A stretch of 64,000 nucleotides of DNA from Martinezella miluonensis. Lineage in GTDB: Bacteria > Pseudomonadota > Alphaproteobacteria > Rhizobiales > Rhizobiaceae. The notes under the pieces are model-generated. The model did not search any database. It was not told the origin of the DNA and worked only from the letters and a program-made list of their open reading frames with translations. The stretch spans positions 248,001 to 312,000 of the forward strand of contig NZ_FMAH01000001.1 of NCBI RefSeq assembly GCF_900094545.1, read 5' to 3'. The stretch's first letter is position 1. Every line of letters starts with the position of its first letter. Position numbers and translations under genes: made by a program. Positions 8,835 to 17,263 of this stretch are shown here, piece by piece.

Positions 8835-9305
8835 ATGACCATTCACACCGACACCCGACCGACCCTGAACCTCATCCGCCTGCCGCATGGCGAAGGCCTT
8901 GAGCTGCCCGCCTATGAGACCAGGGGCGCTGCCGGTATGGACCTACGCGCCGCAGTCGACGATGGCGCGACGCTGACGATCCTTCCCGGCAAGCGGGATC
9001 TCGTTCCCACCGGGTTCATCTTCGAGGTTCCCGATGGCTACGAGGCGCAGATCCGTCCGCGCTCCGGCCTTGCCCTCAAGCACGGCATCACCTGCCTGAA
9101 CTCGCCCGGCACGATCGACAGCGACTATCGCGGCGAAGTGAAGGTGCTGCTGATCAACCTCGGCGAGGAGCCGTTCGAGATCACCCGCGGCATGCGCATC
9201 GCGCAGATGGTCATTGCCCCCTCGATCCAGGCCCGCATCTTCGAGACCGCCGAAGCAAGCGAGACCAAGCGCGGCGCCGGCGGCTTCGGCTCGACCGGCA
9301 TGTAA
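8835..9305 (+). CDS. dut: Deoxyuridine 5'-triphosphate nucleotidohydrolase
   Basis: A 156-residue trimeric dUTPase that converts dUTP to dUMP and pyrophosphate. All five motifs are present: AGMDLRA (33-39), [10 protein letters not shown] (75-84), [11 protein letters not shown] with catalytic D96, [10 protein letters not shown], and the C-terminal [11 protein letters not shown] arm. Its stop codon overlaps a downstream ATG (TAATG at 9303-9307), which hints that a coupled gene once followed. That reading is cut off after about 50 codons by insertion-sequence debris. Confidence 0.97.
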   Translation: MTIHTDTRPTLNLIRLPHGEGLELPAYETRGAAGMDLRAAVDDGATLTILPGKRDLVPTGFIFEVPDGYEAQIRPRSGLALKHGITCLNSPGTIDSDYRGEVKVLLINLGEEPFEITRGMRIAQMVIAPSIQARIFETAEASETKRGAGGFGSTGM

Positions 9306-9451
9306 TGTCCGAGCTTGCCCGAGCGCTTGGCCTGACCCTGCGTCAGGACACGTTCTCAATCGATGTCAGCGTTGAGGACGGATTTAGCGGCCCATCGGCT
9401 GTCGTGGTCCGCTCACGCCATTTGGCCACCGTCTTTGGGTTCAGGCCGTAG
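9305..9451 (+). pseudogene. Possible truncated ORF translationally coupled to dut
   Basis: An ORF starts with the ATG of TAATG at the dut stop and runs about 48 codons ([20 protein letters not shown]...) to a stop just after GFRP. From about 9355 it runs antisense through transposase-derived sequence, so only the first 15-17 codons look native. The source gene is not recognised. It may be the beginning of a gene broken by the insertion sequence, or chance. Confidence 0.3.
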
Positions 9452-9552
9452 CGGGCGGCAAGGGACCGGGTGCTTTCTTGCGGCGCTTGGAGTTCCGCCC
9501 GAAGACGCGGCGTGGTGCGGGCGCTGCCGTGAAGAATACTTCCCATATGCAT
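9343..9552 (-). pseudogene. IS481-type transposase, N-terminal fragment
   Basis: A 69-codon reading frame with the typical N-terminus of rhizobial IS481-like transposases: ILHGSARTTPRLRAELQ, then STRSLAARYGLNPKTVAKWRERTTTADGP, which is the HTH that precedes the DDE domain. After SSTLTSIE the homology stops and a stop codon follows, so the whole DDE catalytic domain is missing. It cannot encode an active transposase. Confidence 0.8.
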
Positions 9553-9608
9553 CCTCTTTCTGACGACTCAGGATCAACGATGCGCCATCTTATGCCGGGA
9601 CCACACAC
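9355..9608. mobile_element. Remnant of an IS481-family insertion sequence
   Basis: The stretch between dut and the Lrp gene holds a transposase start plus its leader. The outer edge read on the minus strand, TGTGTGGTCCCGGC at 9608 going down, starts with TGT as many IS481 terminal repeats do and abuts the Lrp stop codon. The other end is lost. The boundaries are estimates. Confidence 0.55.
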
Positions 9609-10073
9609 CTAGCGCGAAAGCGGCGGCAACCGGCGCTTGACCGGCGTCGCCTTGATCATCGAGGTATTCGTTTCGGCCCGCTCGGTGATCTTGTCCAGGA
9701 TGCCGTCGAGTTCGCCCATCGAGCGCACCACCAGCCGCCCGATGAAGCAATCGTCGCCGGTGACCTTGTCGCATTCGATGAACTCAGGCGTCTCTTGAAT
9801 GATCCGCTCGACGACATGCAGCTGGCCGGGCAAGGGCCGGATGCGAACGATCGCCTGCAGGGGATAGCCGATCGTCTCGGGCGCGATATCGACAGTAAAA
9901 GCCGAGATAATACCGCGTTCCTCCAGCCGCCGCAGCCGCTCCGCCGCGCTGGGGGACGACAGGCCCGCTGCTTCCGCCAGCTCTTTCAGCGATATCCTGG
10001 CATTGCGCGCCAAAGCCTCAAGCATTCGCTGATCGATCTCATCGAGACCTAGAGGCCCGTTAGGTATACCCAT
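9609..10073 (-). CDS. Lrp/AsnC-family transcriptional regulator
   Basis: A 154-residue protein. The N-terminal HTH is at about residues 10-60 (LDEIDQRMLEALARNARISLKELAEAAGL, then PSAAERLRRLEERG), followed by the RAM ligand-binding domain (ETIGYPLQAIVRIRP, VTGDDCFIGRLVV). Lrp-type regulators assemble into octamers and respond to amino acids. It is divergent from an EamA exporter, which is likely its target because amino-acid exporters are often paired this way. The intergenic region contains two similar sites 31 bases apart. Confidence 0.92.
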   Translation of the reverse strand: MGIPNGPLGLDEIDQRMLEALARNARISLKELAEAAGLSSPSAAERLRRLEERGIISAFTVDIAPETIGYPLQAIVRIRPLPGQLHVVERIIQETPEFIECDKVTGDDCFIGRLVVRSMGELDGILDKITERAETNTSMIKATPVKRRLPPLSR

Positions 10074-10080
10074 GCTTCAG

Positions 10081-10122
10081 CCTCATTTAATTAGGCACTG
10101 AAATTCTCTTTCCTCATTAAAT
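10081..10122. promoter_or_regulatory. Paired near-identical sites in the Lrp-EamA divergent promoter
   Basis: CCTCATTTAAT at 10081-10091 and CCTCATTAAAT at 10112-10122 are direct copies differing at one base and spaced by 31 bp, about three helical turns. That geometry suits a multimeric Lrp-type protein binding one DNA face. Function is inferred. Confidence 0.45.
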
Positions 10123-10181
10123 CTATATCATCGGCTCTCACGCCGCAATATGATTGACCTCCTTAGATGGGAGCCAAGGCC

Positions 10182-11096
10182 ATGAACGAGATAAGACACG
10201 GCACGATAGAAATGACGGCAGCTATGCTGATTTCAGGCACGATCGGCTGGTTCGTGCTGATGTCCGGGCAAGCCGTGACCGACGTCGTGTTCTGGCGCTG
10301 TTCATTCGGCGCGCTGACGCTACTCGCCATCTGCGCGGCCATAGGCCTCCTGCGCCCCGGCATCCTCAATCTCAAGACGTTCTCCATAGCGGTCGGCGGC
10401 GGCATCGCCATCGTCCTCAACTGGCTGCTGCTTTTCGCCGCCTATTCCCACGCTTCCATTTCCATCGCCACCACCGTTTATAATACGCAACCCTTCATGC
10501 TGCTGGGGCTCGGCGCGCTGTTCCTGGGCGAGCGGATCACCTTCACCAAGCTCTTCTGGCTTGGCTTCGCCTTTGCCGGCATGGCTATTATCGTGGAGGG
10601 CAAGCCGGCCGAAGCTGCCGGTTCGGGAAGCTATGCGATCGGCATCCTGCTCTCGCTGGGTGCGGCCTTCTTCTACGCGCTGGCGGCCATTGCCGCGAAG
10701 TGGCTGAAAGGCACACCGCCGCACCTGATTGCGCTGATCCAGGTCTCGACAGGCATCCTAATGCTCGCACCCTTCACCAATTTTTCCGCCGCTCCGCACG
10801 ATGCCGGCGGATGGTCGATCCTCATCACCATGGGTGTTGTCCATACGGGCGTGATGTATGTGCTGCTCTATGGCGCCATTCAGAAGCTGCCGACGCATCT
10901 CACCGGCGCGCTGTCCTTCGTCTATCCGATCGCCGCCATCGTGGTCGATCGCCTCGCCTTCGGCCATGTGCTCGGCGTCGCGCAGATCGTCGGTGCCATC
11001 ATCATTCTAGGCGCTGCGGCCGGCATGAATCTCGGCTGGACGATCCCCCTGCCCTGGCATAGAAACGCTCATCTCTCCAAGGAGGCCGCCAAATGA
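10182..11096 (+). CDS. EamA/DMT-family inner-membrane exporter
   Basis: A 304-residue protein of about 10 hydrophobic segments with the two-fold EamA repeat; the first half ends near IIVEGKPAEA and the second near INLGWT-like sequence at the C-terminus. Members export amino acids or other metabolites. GGGAG eight bases before 10182 supports this ATG rather than the in-frame ATG at 10167. The gene ends in an ATGA overlap with the NIPSNAP gene, indicating translational coupling. The divergent Lrp gene is the probable regulator. Confidence 0.9.
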   Translation: MNEIRHGTIEMTAAMLISGTIGWFVLMSGQAVTDVVFWRCSFGALTLLAICAAIGLLRPGILNLKTFSIAVGGGIAIVLNWLLLFAAYSHASISIATTVYNTQPFMLLGLGALFLGERITFTKLFWLGFAFAGMAIIVEGKPAEAAGSGSYAIGILLSLGAAFFYALAAIAAKWLKGTPPHLIALIQVSTGILMLAPFTNFSAAPHDAGGWSILITMGVVHTGVMYVLLYGAIQKLPTHLTGALSFVYPIAAIVVDRLAFGHVLGVAQIVGAIIILGAAAGMNLGWTIPLPWHRNAHLSKEAAK

Positions 11097-11395
11097 TCAC
11101 CTGCTACCTGCGCTATGTCATCGACCCCTACAAGCTTGCCGAGTTTGAGCATTATGCCAAACTTTGGATCCCGCTGGTCAACCGGCTGGGCGGCAAGCAT
11201 CACGGCTATTTCCTGCCGCATGAAGGCGCCAACAACATCGCGCTGGCGCTCTTCAGCTTTCCGAGCCTTGCGGCCTATGAAGACTATCGGAAGAAAATGG
11301 CCGAGGACGCGGAATGCCGCGCCGCATTTGCTTATGGCGAGGAAACACGCTGCATCGTCAGCTACGAGCGCAGCTTCATGCGGCCAGTGTTCTAA
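11093..11395 (+). CDS. NIPSNAP-family protein
   Basis: A 100-residue protein of the dimeric alpha/beta-barrel fold: an ITCYLRYVIDPYK start, then WIPLVNRLGGKHHGYFLPHEG, ALFSFPSLAAYEDYR and FMRPVF at the end, matching the NIPSNAP family. The biochemical role is unknown. Its start overlaps the exporter stop, so the two are produced together and may act on the same metabolite. Confidence 0.85.
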   Translation: MITCYLRYVIDPYKLAEFEHYAKLWIPLVNRLGGKHHGYFLPHEGANNIALALFSFPSLAAYEDYRKKMAEDAECRAAFAYGEETRCIVSYERSFMRPVF

Positions 11396-11398
11396 AGC

Positions 11399-12034
11399 CT
11401 ATTTAGCCGGAGTCGGACAGGTTTCAGGGCGACCATCGAGACCTTCCGCCATCTTTTCGAACGTCGCACCTGGTCCGGCCTTGCTCCCACCGATGCGCAG
11501 GACATAGAGGCTGTCAAAATCCTCGCCGTTCCATTTCGGCACCGCTTTTTCATCGCCGCCATTATCGCTCATCAACTCGCGGGCAAGATCGACGATCTTC
11601 TTGTGCTCCCAGGCGACTAAGACCAGCTTGCCGGCATAGCCAGGCTTCTTGAGTTCGGCTTTCAGATCATCGATATCATCATAGCCGAAGCTGGTATCGA
11701 CAGGCATGCCGAGCGCGATCGCGGTCGGCTCGATGGTCGCCAGCGGGCGGATGTAATCGTAGGAAACGCCGGAATCTTTCTTCCGCTTGGATGGATTCGG
11801 CGCAAAGATCGCCGCGGGCTTGCCGAAGAGCTTTGCCAGCACCGACGGCAGGGCCAGCGCCCGGTTGAGACCCTGGCAGCTGAGCTGGCCGAGGCCTGTT
11901 TCCGGCTTCTCGCCATGGCGCATAAAGACGATCGTCCGCGCGCCCGTCTCCGCAGCCGAAGCAATCGGAGAGGAACTCAATACCGATGCAAGTGCCAGCA
12001 GACCGGCAGCGAGTGGTAGCGAAAGTTTCGACAT
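11399..12034 (-). CDS. Periplasmic histidine phosphatase family protein
   Basis: A 211-residue protein with a signal peptide (about 1-28, ending ASAAE) followed at once by the phosphoglycerate-mutase-like core, R39-H40-G41 (FMRHGEKP). A second motif AWEHKKI supplies the later catalytic histidine. It is convergent with the NIPSNAP gene at a 3-base gap. Its start codon overlaps the stop of the upstream LysE gene by one base, so both are co-translated. The substrate is unknown. Confidence 0.85.
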   Translation of the reverse strand: MSKLSLPLAAGLLALASVLSSSPIASAAETGARTIVFMRHGEKPETGLGQLSCQGLNRALALPSVLAKLFGKPAAIFAPNPSKRKKDSGVSYDYIRPLATIEPTAIALGMPVDTSFGYDDIDDLKAELKKPGYAGKLVLVAWEHKKIVDLARELMSDNGGDEKAVPKWNGEDFDSLYVLRIGGSKAGPGATFEKMAEGLDGRPETCPTPAK

Positions 12035-12666
12035 TAGCGCTGCGCCTCGAAAGCCATACGGAGGGCGAGCCCGGCCAGCACCGTGCCCATCAGCCAGCGC
12101 TGCACCAGTGCGAAGGACGGGCGGCGCACGAAGAACTGCGCAACGGAGCCCGCCGTCAGCGCGAAGATGGCATTAAAGGTCAGGCTGACGGCGATATGGA
12201 TGAAGCCGAAAATGACGGATTGCGCGAAGACGCTGCCGGCGGCCGGATCGATGAACTGCGGCAGCAGCGAAAGATAGAGAACCGCGACCTTCGGATTGAG
12301 CAGGCTGGTGACCAGCCCCATGGAGAAGAGCCGGCGCTTGCTATCCTTCGGCAGCTCGCGCACCTGAAAGGCGGAACGGCCACCGGGCTTCAGTGCATTC
12401 CAGGCCAGCCAGGCAAGGTAGGCGGCACCCGCCAGCCGCAACGCGTCATAGGCGAAGGGCACCGCGAGGACAAAGGCGGTGATGCCGAGGGCGGCGGAGA
12501 GCATATAGAAGACGAAGCCGCAGGCGACGCCGCCGAGCGAGATCAACCCGGCCGCAGGACCCTGCGAGATCGATCGCGACACCAGATAGATCATGTTCGG
12601 CCCGGGTGTCAGCACCATGCCCAGAGCGATCAGGGCAAAGGCGATCATGCTGGTCAGATGCGGCAT
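12034..12666 (-). CDS. LysE/RhtB-family amino-acid exporter
   Basis: A 210-residue inner-membrane protein with about six helices and the family signature near the start (ALGMVLTPGPNMIYLVSRSI). It also has GVACGFVFYMLSAALG and LNPKVAVLYLSLLPQF. RhtB-type carriers export homoserine, threonine, lysine or similar amino acids. It sits first in a two-gene unit with the periplasmic phosphatase. Confidence 0.92.
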   Translation of the reverse strand: MPHLTSMIAFALIALGMVLTPGPNMIYLVSRSISQGPAAGLISLGGVACGFVFYMLSAALGITAFVLAVPFAYDALRLAGAAYLAWLAWNALKPGGRSAFQVRELPKDSKRRLFSMGLVTSLLNPKVAVLYLSLLPQFIDPAAGSVFAQSVIFGFIHIAVSLTFNAIFALTAGSVAQFFVRRPSFALVQRWLMGTVLAGLALRMAFEAQR

Positions 12667-12692
12667 CGGGGCCTCCGGGGCGGAAGAAGACT

Positions 12693-13250
12693 TCAGAAGA
12701 GAATTTCGGTGGATGCAATCAGCTTGATTTCATGCGGCCCGGCATCGAAGCCGTCAAGCAGCATATTGTGATGGGTGACAATCTCTTCGAAGGTCAGCTT
12801 GCCCATGTCAGCCGTAGTGTGGCCATTGGAGATCAGCGAGACGTCGAAACCGAGCGAAACGGCACGACGGGCTGTCGTGTCGACACAGAATTGCGTCATG
12901 CAGCCGCCGATGAAAAGACGGGTGATGCCGCGGGCACGCAGCTTCGCCTCAAGATCGGTTTCGAAGAAGGAATCTGAGCTCGTCTTATGCACTACGACAT
13001 CACCCGCCTCGGGCGCGATTTCCCGACGCAGCTGCCAGCCTTCGCTGCGCTTTGCCAGGCGGTGCCCCACCGTGCCGTCATGCTGGACGATGAAGGCTGG
13101 AATGCCGGCGGCGCGTGCGTTGCGCTTCAGCGTTGCGAGCTTGGTCACGACCGTCTCCAGCACGGTGTCAATGGCCGGCTGACGATCCGGGGCGCCGAGA
13201 CCGGTCAGGATGGAATTCTGTAGATCGATCAGGAGCAATGCAGAAGACAT
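12693..13250 (-). CDS. Isochorismatase-like cysteine hydrolase
   Basis: A 185-residue hydrolase. The expected catalytic triad is visible as D9 (LLIDLQNS), K89 (VVVHKTSSDSF) and C122 (in GGCMTQFCVDTTAR). Members hydrolyse amides or vinyl ethers, for example nicotinamidase-like reactions; this one is not assigned. The start at 13250 (MSSALLLID) has AAGGA five bases upstream and gives the normal N-terminus, whereas a longer in-frame ORF adds a basic stretch unlike the family. Confidence 0.88.
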   Translation of the reverse strand: MSSALLLIDLQNSILTGLGAPDRQPAIDTVLETVVTKLATLKRNARAAGIPAFIVQHDGTVGHRLAKRSEGWQLRREIAPEAGDVVVHKTSSDSFFETDLEAKLRARGITRLFIGGCMTQFCVDTTARRAVSLGFDVSLISNGHTTADMGKLTFEEIVTHHNMLLDGFDAGPHEIKLIASTEILF

Positions 13251-13378
13251 GATATCCTTGGGCAAAGCGGTTTCGACGCACCTTACCCCCTTGGTAATAT
13301 GTTCGCAGCGCCGGCGCAATCGCTTGAAAACGCAAAGGTGGTGCGATAGAGACACCACCATCTGTGGAGGAAACCCTC

Positions 13379-13996
13379 ATGACGCTCGCGGCCCTGCTCG
13401 CTTATTGCGGCGCTCTCTTCATCGCAGCCGCCATCCCCGGTCCGGGCGTTACGGCGATCGTGGCGCGCGCGCTCGGCTCCGGCTTCCGCGAGACCTTCTT
13501 CATGGGCCTCGGCCTCGTGCTCGGCGACACGATCTACCTGACGGCGGTCATCCTCGGCCTTGCGGTCGTGGCGCAGGCCTTTACCGAGGTCTTTATCGTT
13601 ATCAAGATCGCCGGCGCTCTTTATCTCGGCTATATCGCCTGGAAACTCTGGACCGCGGGCCTGCTGGCAGCCGATATCGCGGCGAAAAAATCCAACGGTG
13701 CCGGTATGTCCTTTCTCTCGGGCCTGCTGGTGACGCTCGGCAATCCGAAGGCCATGCTCTTCTATATCGCGCTGGTGCCGACGCTGATCGACATCAACCA
13801 CATCGGCCCGCACGAGTATGCCATATTGCTTGCGGCAACCTTCGTCGTACTGCTGATCGTTCTCGTGCCCTATATGCTGCTTGCCTCGCGAGCCCGCATC
13901 TTTCTCAAGAAGCCGAGAGCCCTGCAGATATTGAACAGGGTCGCCGCCAGCATTCTCGCCGGCACGGCCGCCTTCATCGCCGCTCGCGCAGCCTGA
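13379..13996 (+). CDS. LysE-family translocator
   Basis: A 205-residue membrane protein with the same IPGPGVTAIVARALGSG signature as the LysE family, a GLGLVLGDTIYLTAVILG helix pair and TLGNPKAMLFYIAL. It is preceded by GGAGG, eight bases from the ATG, which decides the start. It is divergent from the isochorismatase-like gene. The resemblance to the other LysE gene at 12034 is at family level rather than a recent duplication, judging from the different motifs. Confidence 0.92.
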   Translation: MTLAALLAYCGALFIAAAIPGPGVTAIVARALGSGFRETFFMGLGLVLGDTIYLTAVILGLAVVAQAFTEVFIVIKIAGALYLGYIAWKLWTAGLLAADIAAKKSNGAGMSFLSGLLVTLGNPKAMLFYIALVPTLIDINHIGPHEYAILLAATFVVLLIVLVPYMLLASRARIFLKKPRALQILNRVAASILAGTAAFIAARAA

Positions 13997-14130
13997 AAAA
14001 ACCTTCTATGAAGAAGCCTATCGAGAGATTCTTTTCTCACGGGCAGCGAGCCTGGGGCGCGTGCGCACTCTAGTTTCCGCCGGCGTTTGATCCTATTGTC
14101 ACCCCATAATTCACATAGAGGGAGATACCC

Positions 14131-15099
14131 ATGTCCGACACCCGCAAACCAGGCCGCGGCCGCGTTTATGCCTCGATCACCGAGACCATCGGCGATACCC
14201 CGATCATTCGTCTCGACAAGCTGGCAAAGGAAAAGGGCGTCAAGGCCAACCTCCTGGCAAAGCTTGAATTTTTCAATCCCATCGCTTCCGTGAAGGACCG
14301 CATCGGCGTCGCGATGATCGAAAGCCTGGAAGCCCAGGGCAAGATCGCGCCCGGCAGGACCGTGCTGATCGAGCCGACTTCGGGCAATACCGGTATCGCG
14401 CTTGCCTTCGCCGCTGCTGCCAAGGGTTACAAGCTGATCCTGACCATGCCGGAAACCATGTCGATCGAGCGCCGCAAGATGCTGGCGCTGCTCGGCGCCG
14501 AGCTGGTGCTGACCGAAGGCCCGAAGGGCATGAAGGGCGCGATCGCCAAGGCCGAAGAACTGGCCTCGACGCTGCCTGATGCCATCATCCCGCAGCAGTT
14601 CGAAAATCCGGCCAATCCGGAAATCCATCGCAAGACGACGGCCGAGGAAATCTGGAACGACACCGAGGGCAAGGTCGATATCTTCGTGTCCGGCATCGGC
14701 ACCGGCGGCACGATCACCGGCGTCGGTCAGGTGCTGAAGGCGCGCAAGCCCGACGTCAAGGTCATTGCCGTCGAGCCGGCGGATTCGCCGGTTCTGTCGG
14801 GCGGCAATCCCGGCCCGCACAAGATCCAGGGCATAGGCGCCGGCTTTGCACCAAAGATCCTCGACACCCACGTCTATGACGAGGTGGTGACCGTCACCAA
14901 TGACGAGGCCTTTCAGCTGGCGCGGCTGGTCGCAAAGCTCGAAGGCGTGCCGGTCGGCATTTCCTCGGGTGCTGCGCTGACGGCAGCCATCAAGGTCGGC
15001 CAGCGCCCCGAAAACGAAGACAAGACCATCGTGGTCATCATCCCGTCCTTCGCCGAGCGCTATCTCTCGACAGCGCTGTTCGAAGGACTTGGCGGCTGA
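14131..15099 (+). CDS. cysK: Cysteine synthase A (O-acetylserine sulfhydrylase)
   Basis: A 322-residue PLP enzyme that makes cysteine from O-acetylserine and sulfide. K55 in [11 protein letters not shown] is the Schiff-base lysine, TSGNTGI binds the substrate carboxylate, and [10 protein letters not shown] holds the PLP phosphate. GGGAGATACCC precedes the ATG. The gene is followed by an intrinsic terminator and appears monocistronic. CysK also feeds glutathione synthesis, and gshB lies 2 kb away. Confidence 0.97.
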   Translation: MSDTRKPGRGRVYASITETIGDTPIIRLDKLAKEKGVKANLLAKLEFFNPIASVKDRIGVAMIESLEAQGKIAPGRTVLIEPTSGNTGIALAFAAAAKGYKLILTMPETMSIERRKMLALLGAELVLTEGPKGMKGAIAKAEELASTLPDAIIPQQFENPANPEIHRKTTAEEIWNDTEGKVDIFVSGIGTGGTITGVGQVLKARKPDVKVIAVEPADSPVLSGGNPGPHKIQGIGAGFAPKILDTHVYDEVVTVTNDEAFQLARLVAKLEGVPVGISSGAALTAAIKVGQRPENEDKTIVVIIPSFAERYLSTALFEGLGG

Positions 15100-15126
15100 G
15101 ATATCGCCTTATCGGGTTGATCTGGA

Positions 15127-15150
15127 AAAGGGCGCTACGGCGCCCTTTCT
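15127..15150 (+). terminator. Rho-independent terminator after cysK
   Basis: A perfect 9-bp stem, AAAGGGCGC (15127-15135) with GCGCCCTTT (15140-15148), a TACG tetraloop and following T residues. It lies 28 bases after the cysK stop and also faces the convergent comM end, so it may serve both genes. Confidence 0.85.
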
Positions 15151-15171
15151 TATATCCGTCTCTTCGGATTT

Positions 15172-16704
15172 TCACGCGTGCGCAGTCAACCGCTCGCCGG
15201 CAATGCGGTAGGAGATGGCTTCCGCCAGATGGATACGCCCGACTGTCGGCTTGTCGTCGAGATCGGCGAGGGTGCGTGCGACCTTGAGGATGCGATGATA
15301 GCCGCGTGCCGAGAATTTCATCTTCTCGGCCGCATCGCGCAGCAATTGCAGGCCGGCGGCATCCGGCTCGGCGATGGTTTCGATCATGGCGGTCGAGCAG
15401 CGGGCGTTCGTAGTAATCTCCTTCGAGCCTGCCCTTTCGAAACGCTCGCGCTGCCGTTCACGGGCGCGGGCGACGCGGAGCGCGACGTCGGCGCTCTTTT
15501 CGGCGGCCGCCGGTCGGATCAGGTCGGCAGCGGATACCGCCGGCACGTCGATACGGATGTCGATGCGATCCAACAGCGGACCGGAAATGCGGCCCTGATA
15601 ATCGGACGCGCAACGTGGCCCGCGCGCACAGGTATGGCCCGGCTCGCCGGCCATGCCGCAGCGGCAGGGGTTCATCGCCGCCACGAGCTGGATGCCGGCA
15701 GGATAGGAGACGCGGTGGTTTGCCCTGGCGATGACGCACTCGCCGGTTTCCAGCGGCTGGCGAAGCGCATCGAGCGCCTGCGGCGAAAACTCCGGCAACT
15801 CATCGAGGAAAAGAATGCCGTGATGGGCGAGCGACGCCTCACCCGGTCTGGCGCGCAGACCGCCGCCGACAAGGGCTGCCATGGTGGCCGAGTGATGCGG
15901 CGCGCGATAGGGCCGCCGATCGGAGAGCTTGCCACCGGAAAGCTGGCCGGCGATCGAATGGATCATCGACACTTCCAGCAGCTCGTTCGTCGACAAGGGC
16001 GGCAGGATCGACGGCAGGCGCGAGGCCAGCATCGACTTGCCGGAGCCGGGAGGCCCGACGAAAAGCAGATTGTGCCCACCGGCCGCCGCCACTTCCAAAG
16101 CCCGCTTGGCGCTTTCCTGCCCTTTGATATCGGCCAGATCCGGCAGATTGGCAGCACCGGCGCGGACTGATGGTTCCGGCCGCGACAGGACCTGCGTGCC
16201 ACGGAAATGGTTGGCAAGTGCGATCAGGCTGCGGGGCGCCAGAATATCGATCTCCTTGCCTGCCCATGCGGCTTCTGGCCCGCTTTCGGCAGGGCAGATC
16301 AGCCCCTTGCCCATGGCGTTGGCCGCGATCGCCGCCGGAAGAGCGCCGGCAACGGGTGCGATCGTGCCGTCGAGATTGAGTTCGCCGATGACAGTATAGG
16401 ACGACAGGGCATCAGCCGGGATCGCGCCGAGTGCCGCCATCAGACCGAGCGCGATGGCAAGGTCGAAGTGGCTGCCCTCCTTGGGCAAGTCTGCCGGCGC
16501 GAGATTGACCGTGACCTTCTTCGGCGGCAAGGCGAGACCGGAGGCGTGGAGCGCTGCCTGGACCCGTTCGCGGCTTTCCGCCACTGCTTTGTCGGGCAGG
16601 CCGACGATATGCATCAGCACCTTGCCCGGCGCGATCATCACCTGCACTTCGACGGGTACGCCCTCAATGCCCTGAAACGCCACCGTGCTGACGCGCGCTA
16701 CCAT
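15172..16704 (-). CDS. comM: YifB/ComM-family Mg-chelatase-like AAA+ ATPase
   Basis: A 510-residue protein. The N-terminal Lon-like fold (about 1-165; VQAALHASGLALPPKKVTVNLAPADLP) is followed by a Walker A at 217-224 (GPPGSGKS), Walker B (ILFLDELPEF) and a Cys-rich insert (NPCRCG, then HTCARGPRC). A C-terminal Mg-chelatase domain ends in ISYR near residue 500. Homologues such as ComM act as hexameric branch-migration helicases during natural transformation, though most carriers are not known to be competent. Confidence 0.93.
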   Translation of the reverse strand: MVARVSTVAFQGIEGVPVEVQVMIAPGKVLMHIVGLPDKAVAESRERVQAALHASGLALPPKKVTVNLAPADLPKEGSHFDLAIALGLMAALGAIPADALSSYTVIGELNLDGTIAPVAGALPAAIAANAMGKGLICPAESGPEAAWAGKEIDILAPRSLIALANHFRGTQVLSRPEPSVRAGAANLPDLADIKGQESAKRALEVAAAGGHNLLFVGPPGSGKSMLASRLPSILPPLSTNELLEVSMIHSIAGQLSGGKLSDRRPYRAPHHSATMAALVGGGLRARPGEASLAHHGILFLDELPEFSPQALDALRQPLETGECVIARANHRVSYPAGIQLVAAMNPCRCGMAGEPGHTCARGPRCASDYQGRISGPLLDRIDIRIDVPAVSAADLIRPAAAEKSADVALRVARARERQRERFERAGSKEITTNARCSTAMIETIAEPDAAGLQLLRDAAEKMKFSARGYHRILKVARTLADLDDKPTVGRIHLAEAISYRIAGERLTAHA

Positions 16705-16840
16705 CCCCCGCCCTCATCCAACGCGTTTACCGCTATCAATCTTTCATAACAGACCATGGGTTGCAACGTGACAGAGAAAATGAAATGAAACAAGAACAAT
16801 AAAAGAACAAAGGAGTGATTTCTACAATCGGGGGCAAATT

Positions 16841-17242
16841 ATGAGACTTGCGATATCGCTATCCCTTCCGATGGGCACCGTTCTGGCCGGCTGCCAGTCA
16901 ATAGATGGTGGGGACAATCTGGAAAAGGGCACTCCTTATCAATTGAGCACCAAGGAAACCGCTGCGGTGGAAAAGGGTTGGCGCGAACGGCTCCCCTATG
17001 AGAGCGTCCTGCTCTTCGGGCCGATGGCGGCTTCCAAGGACAGCAAGGGTTATGTCAGCGTTTGCGGCACGATCACCGCCATGGGTGGCTATGGCGGCAT
17101 CGCGAACAAGCGGCCTTACGTCGGCATGATGGTCAACGTAAAGCCGCTTTTCGGCTTTGTACCCATCGTCATCGCCAACGACAGCACCACCGGGCAGTCA
17201 GCGGTGATCCTGACCTGCCGGCGGATGGGCATCGCGATATAG
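16841..17242 (+). CDS. Hypothetical lipoprotein
   Basis: A 133-residue protein with a short N-terminal hydrophobic run and lipobox LAGC (C18), so it is probably a lipid-anchored envelope protein. The middle is hydrophilic; the C-terminal half has a beta-rich VSVCGTITAMGGYGG segment and a hydrophobic FGFVPIVIAND strand, with only two further cysteines. The family is not recognised. GGGGGC precedes the ATG. It converges on gshB, and its own upstream region (16705-16840) is AT-rich. Confidence 0.7.
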   Translation: MRLAISLSLPMGTVLAGCQSIDGGDNLEKGTPYQLSTKETAAVEKGWRERLPYESVLLFGPMAASKDSKGYVSVCGTITAMGGYGGIANKRPYVGMMVNVKPLFGFVPIVIANDSTTGQSAVILTCRRMGIAI

Positions 17243-17263
17243 GTCGGGTTACAGCGAGAGGAT

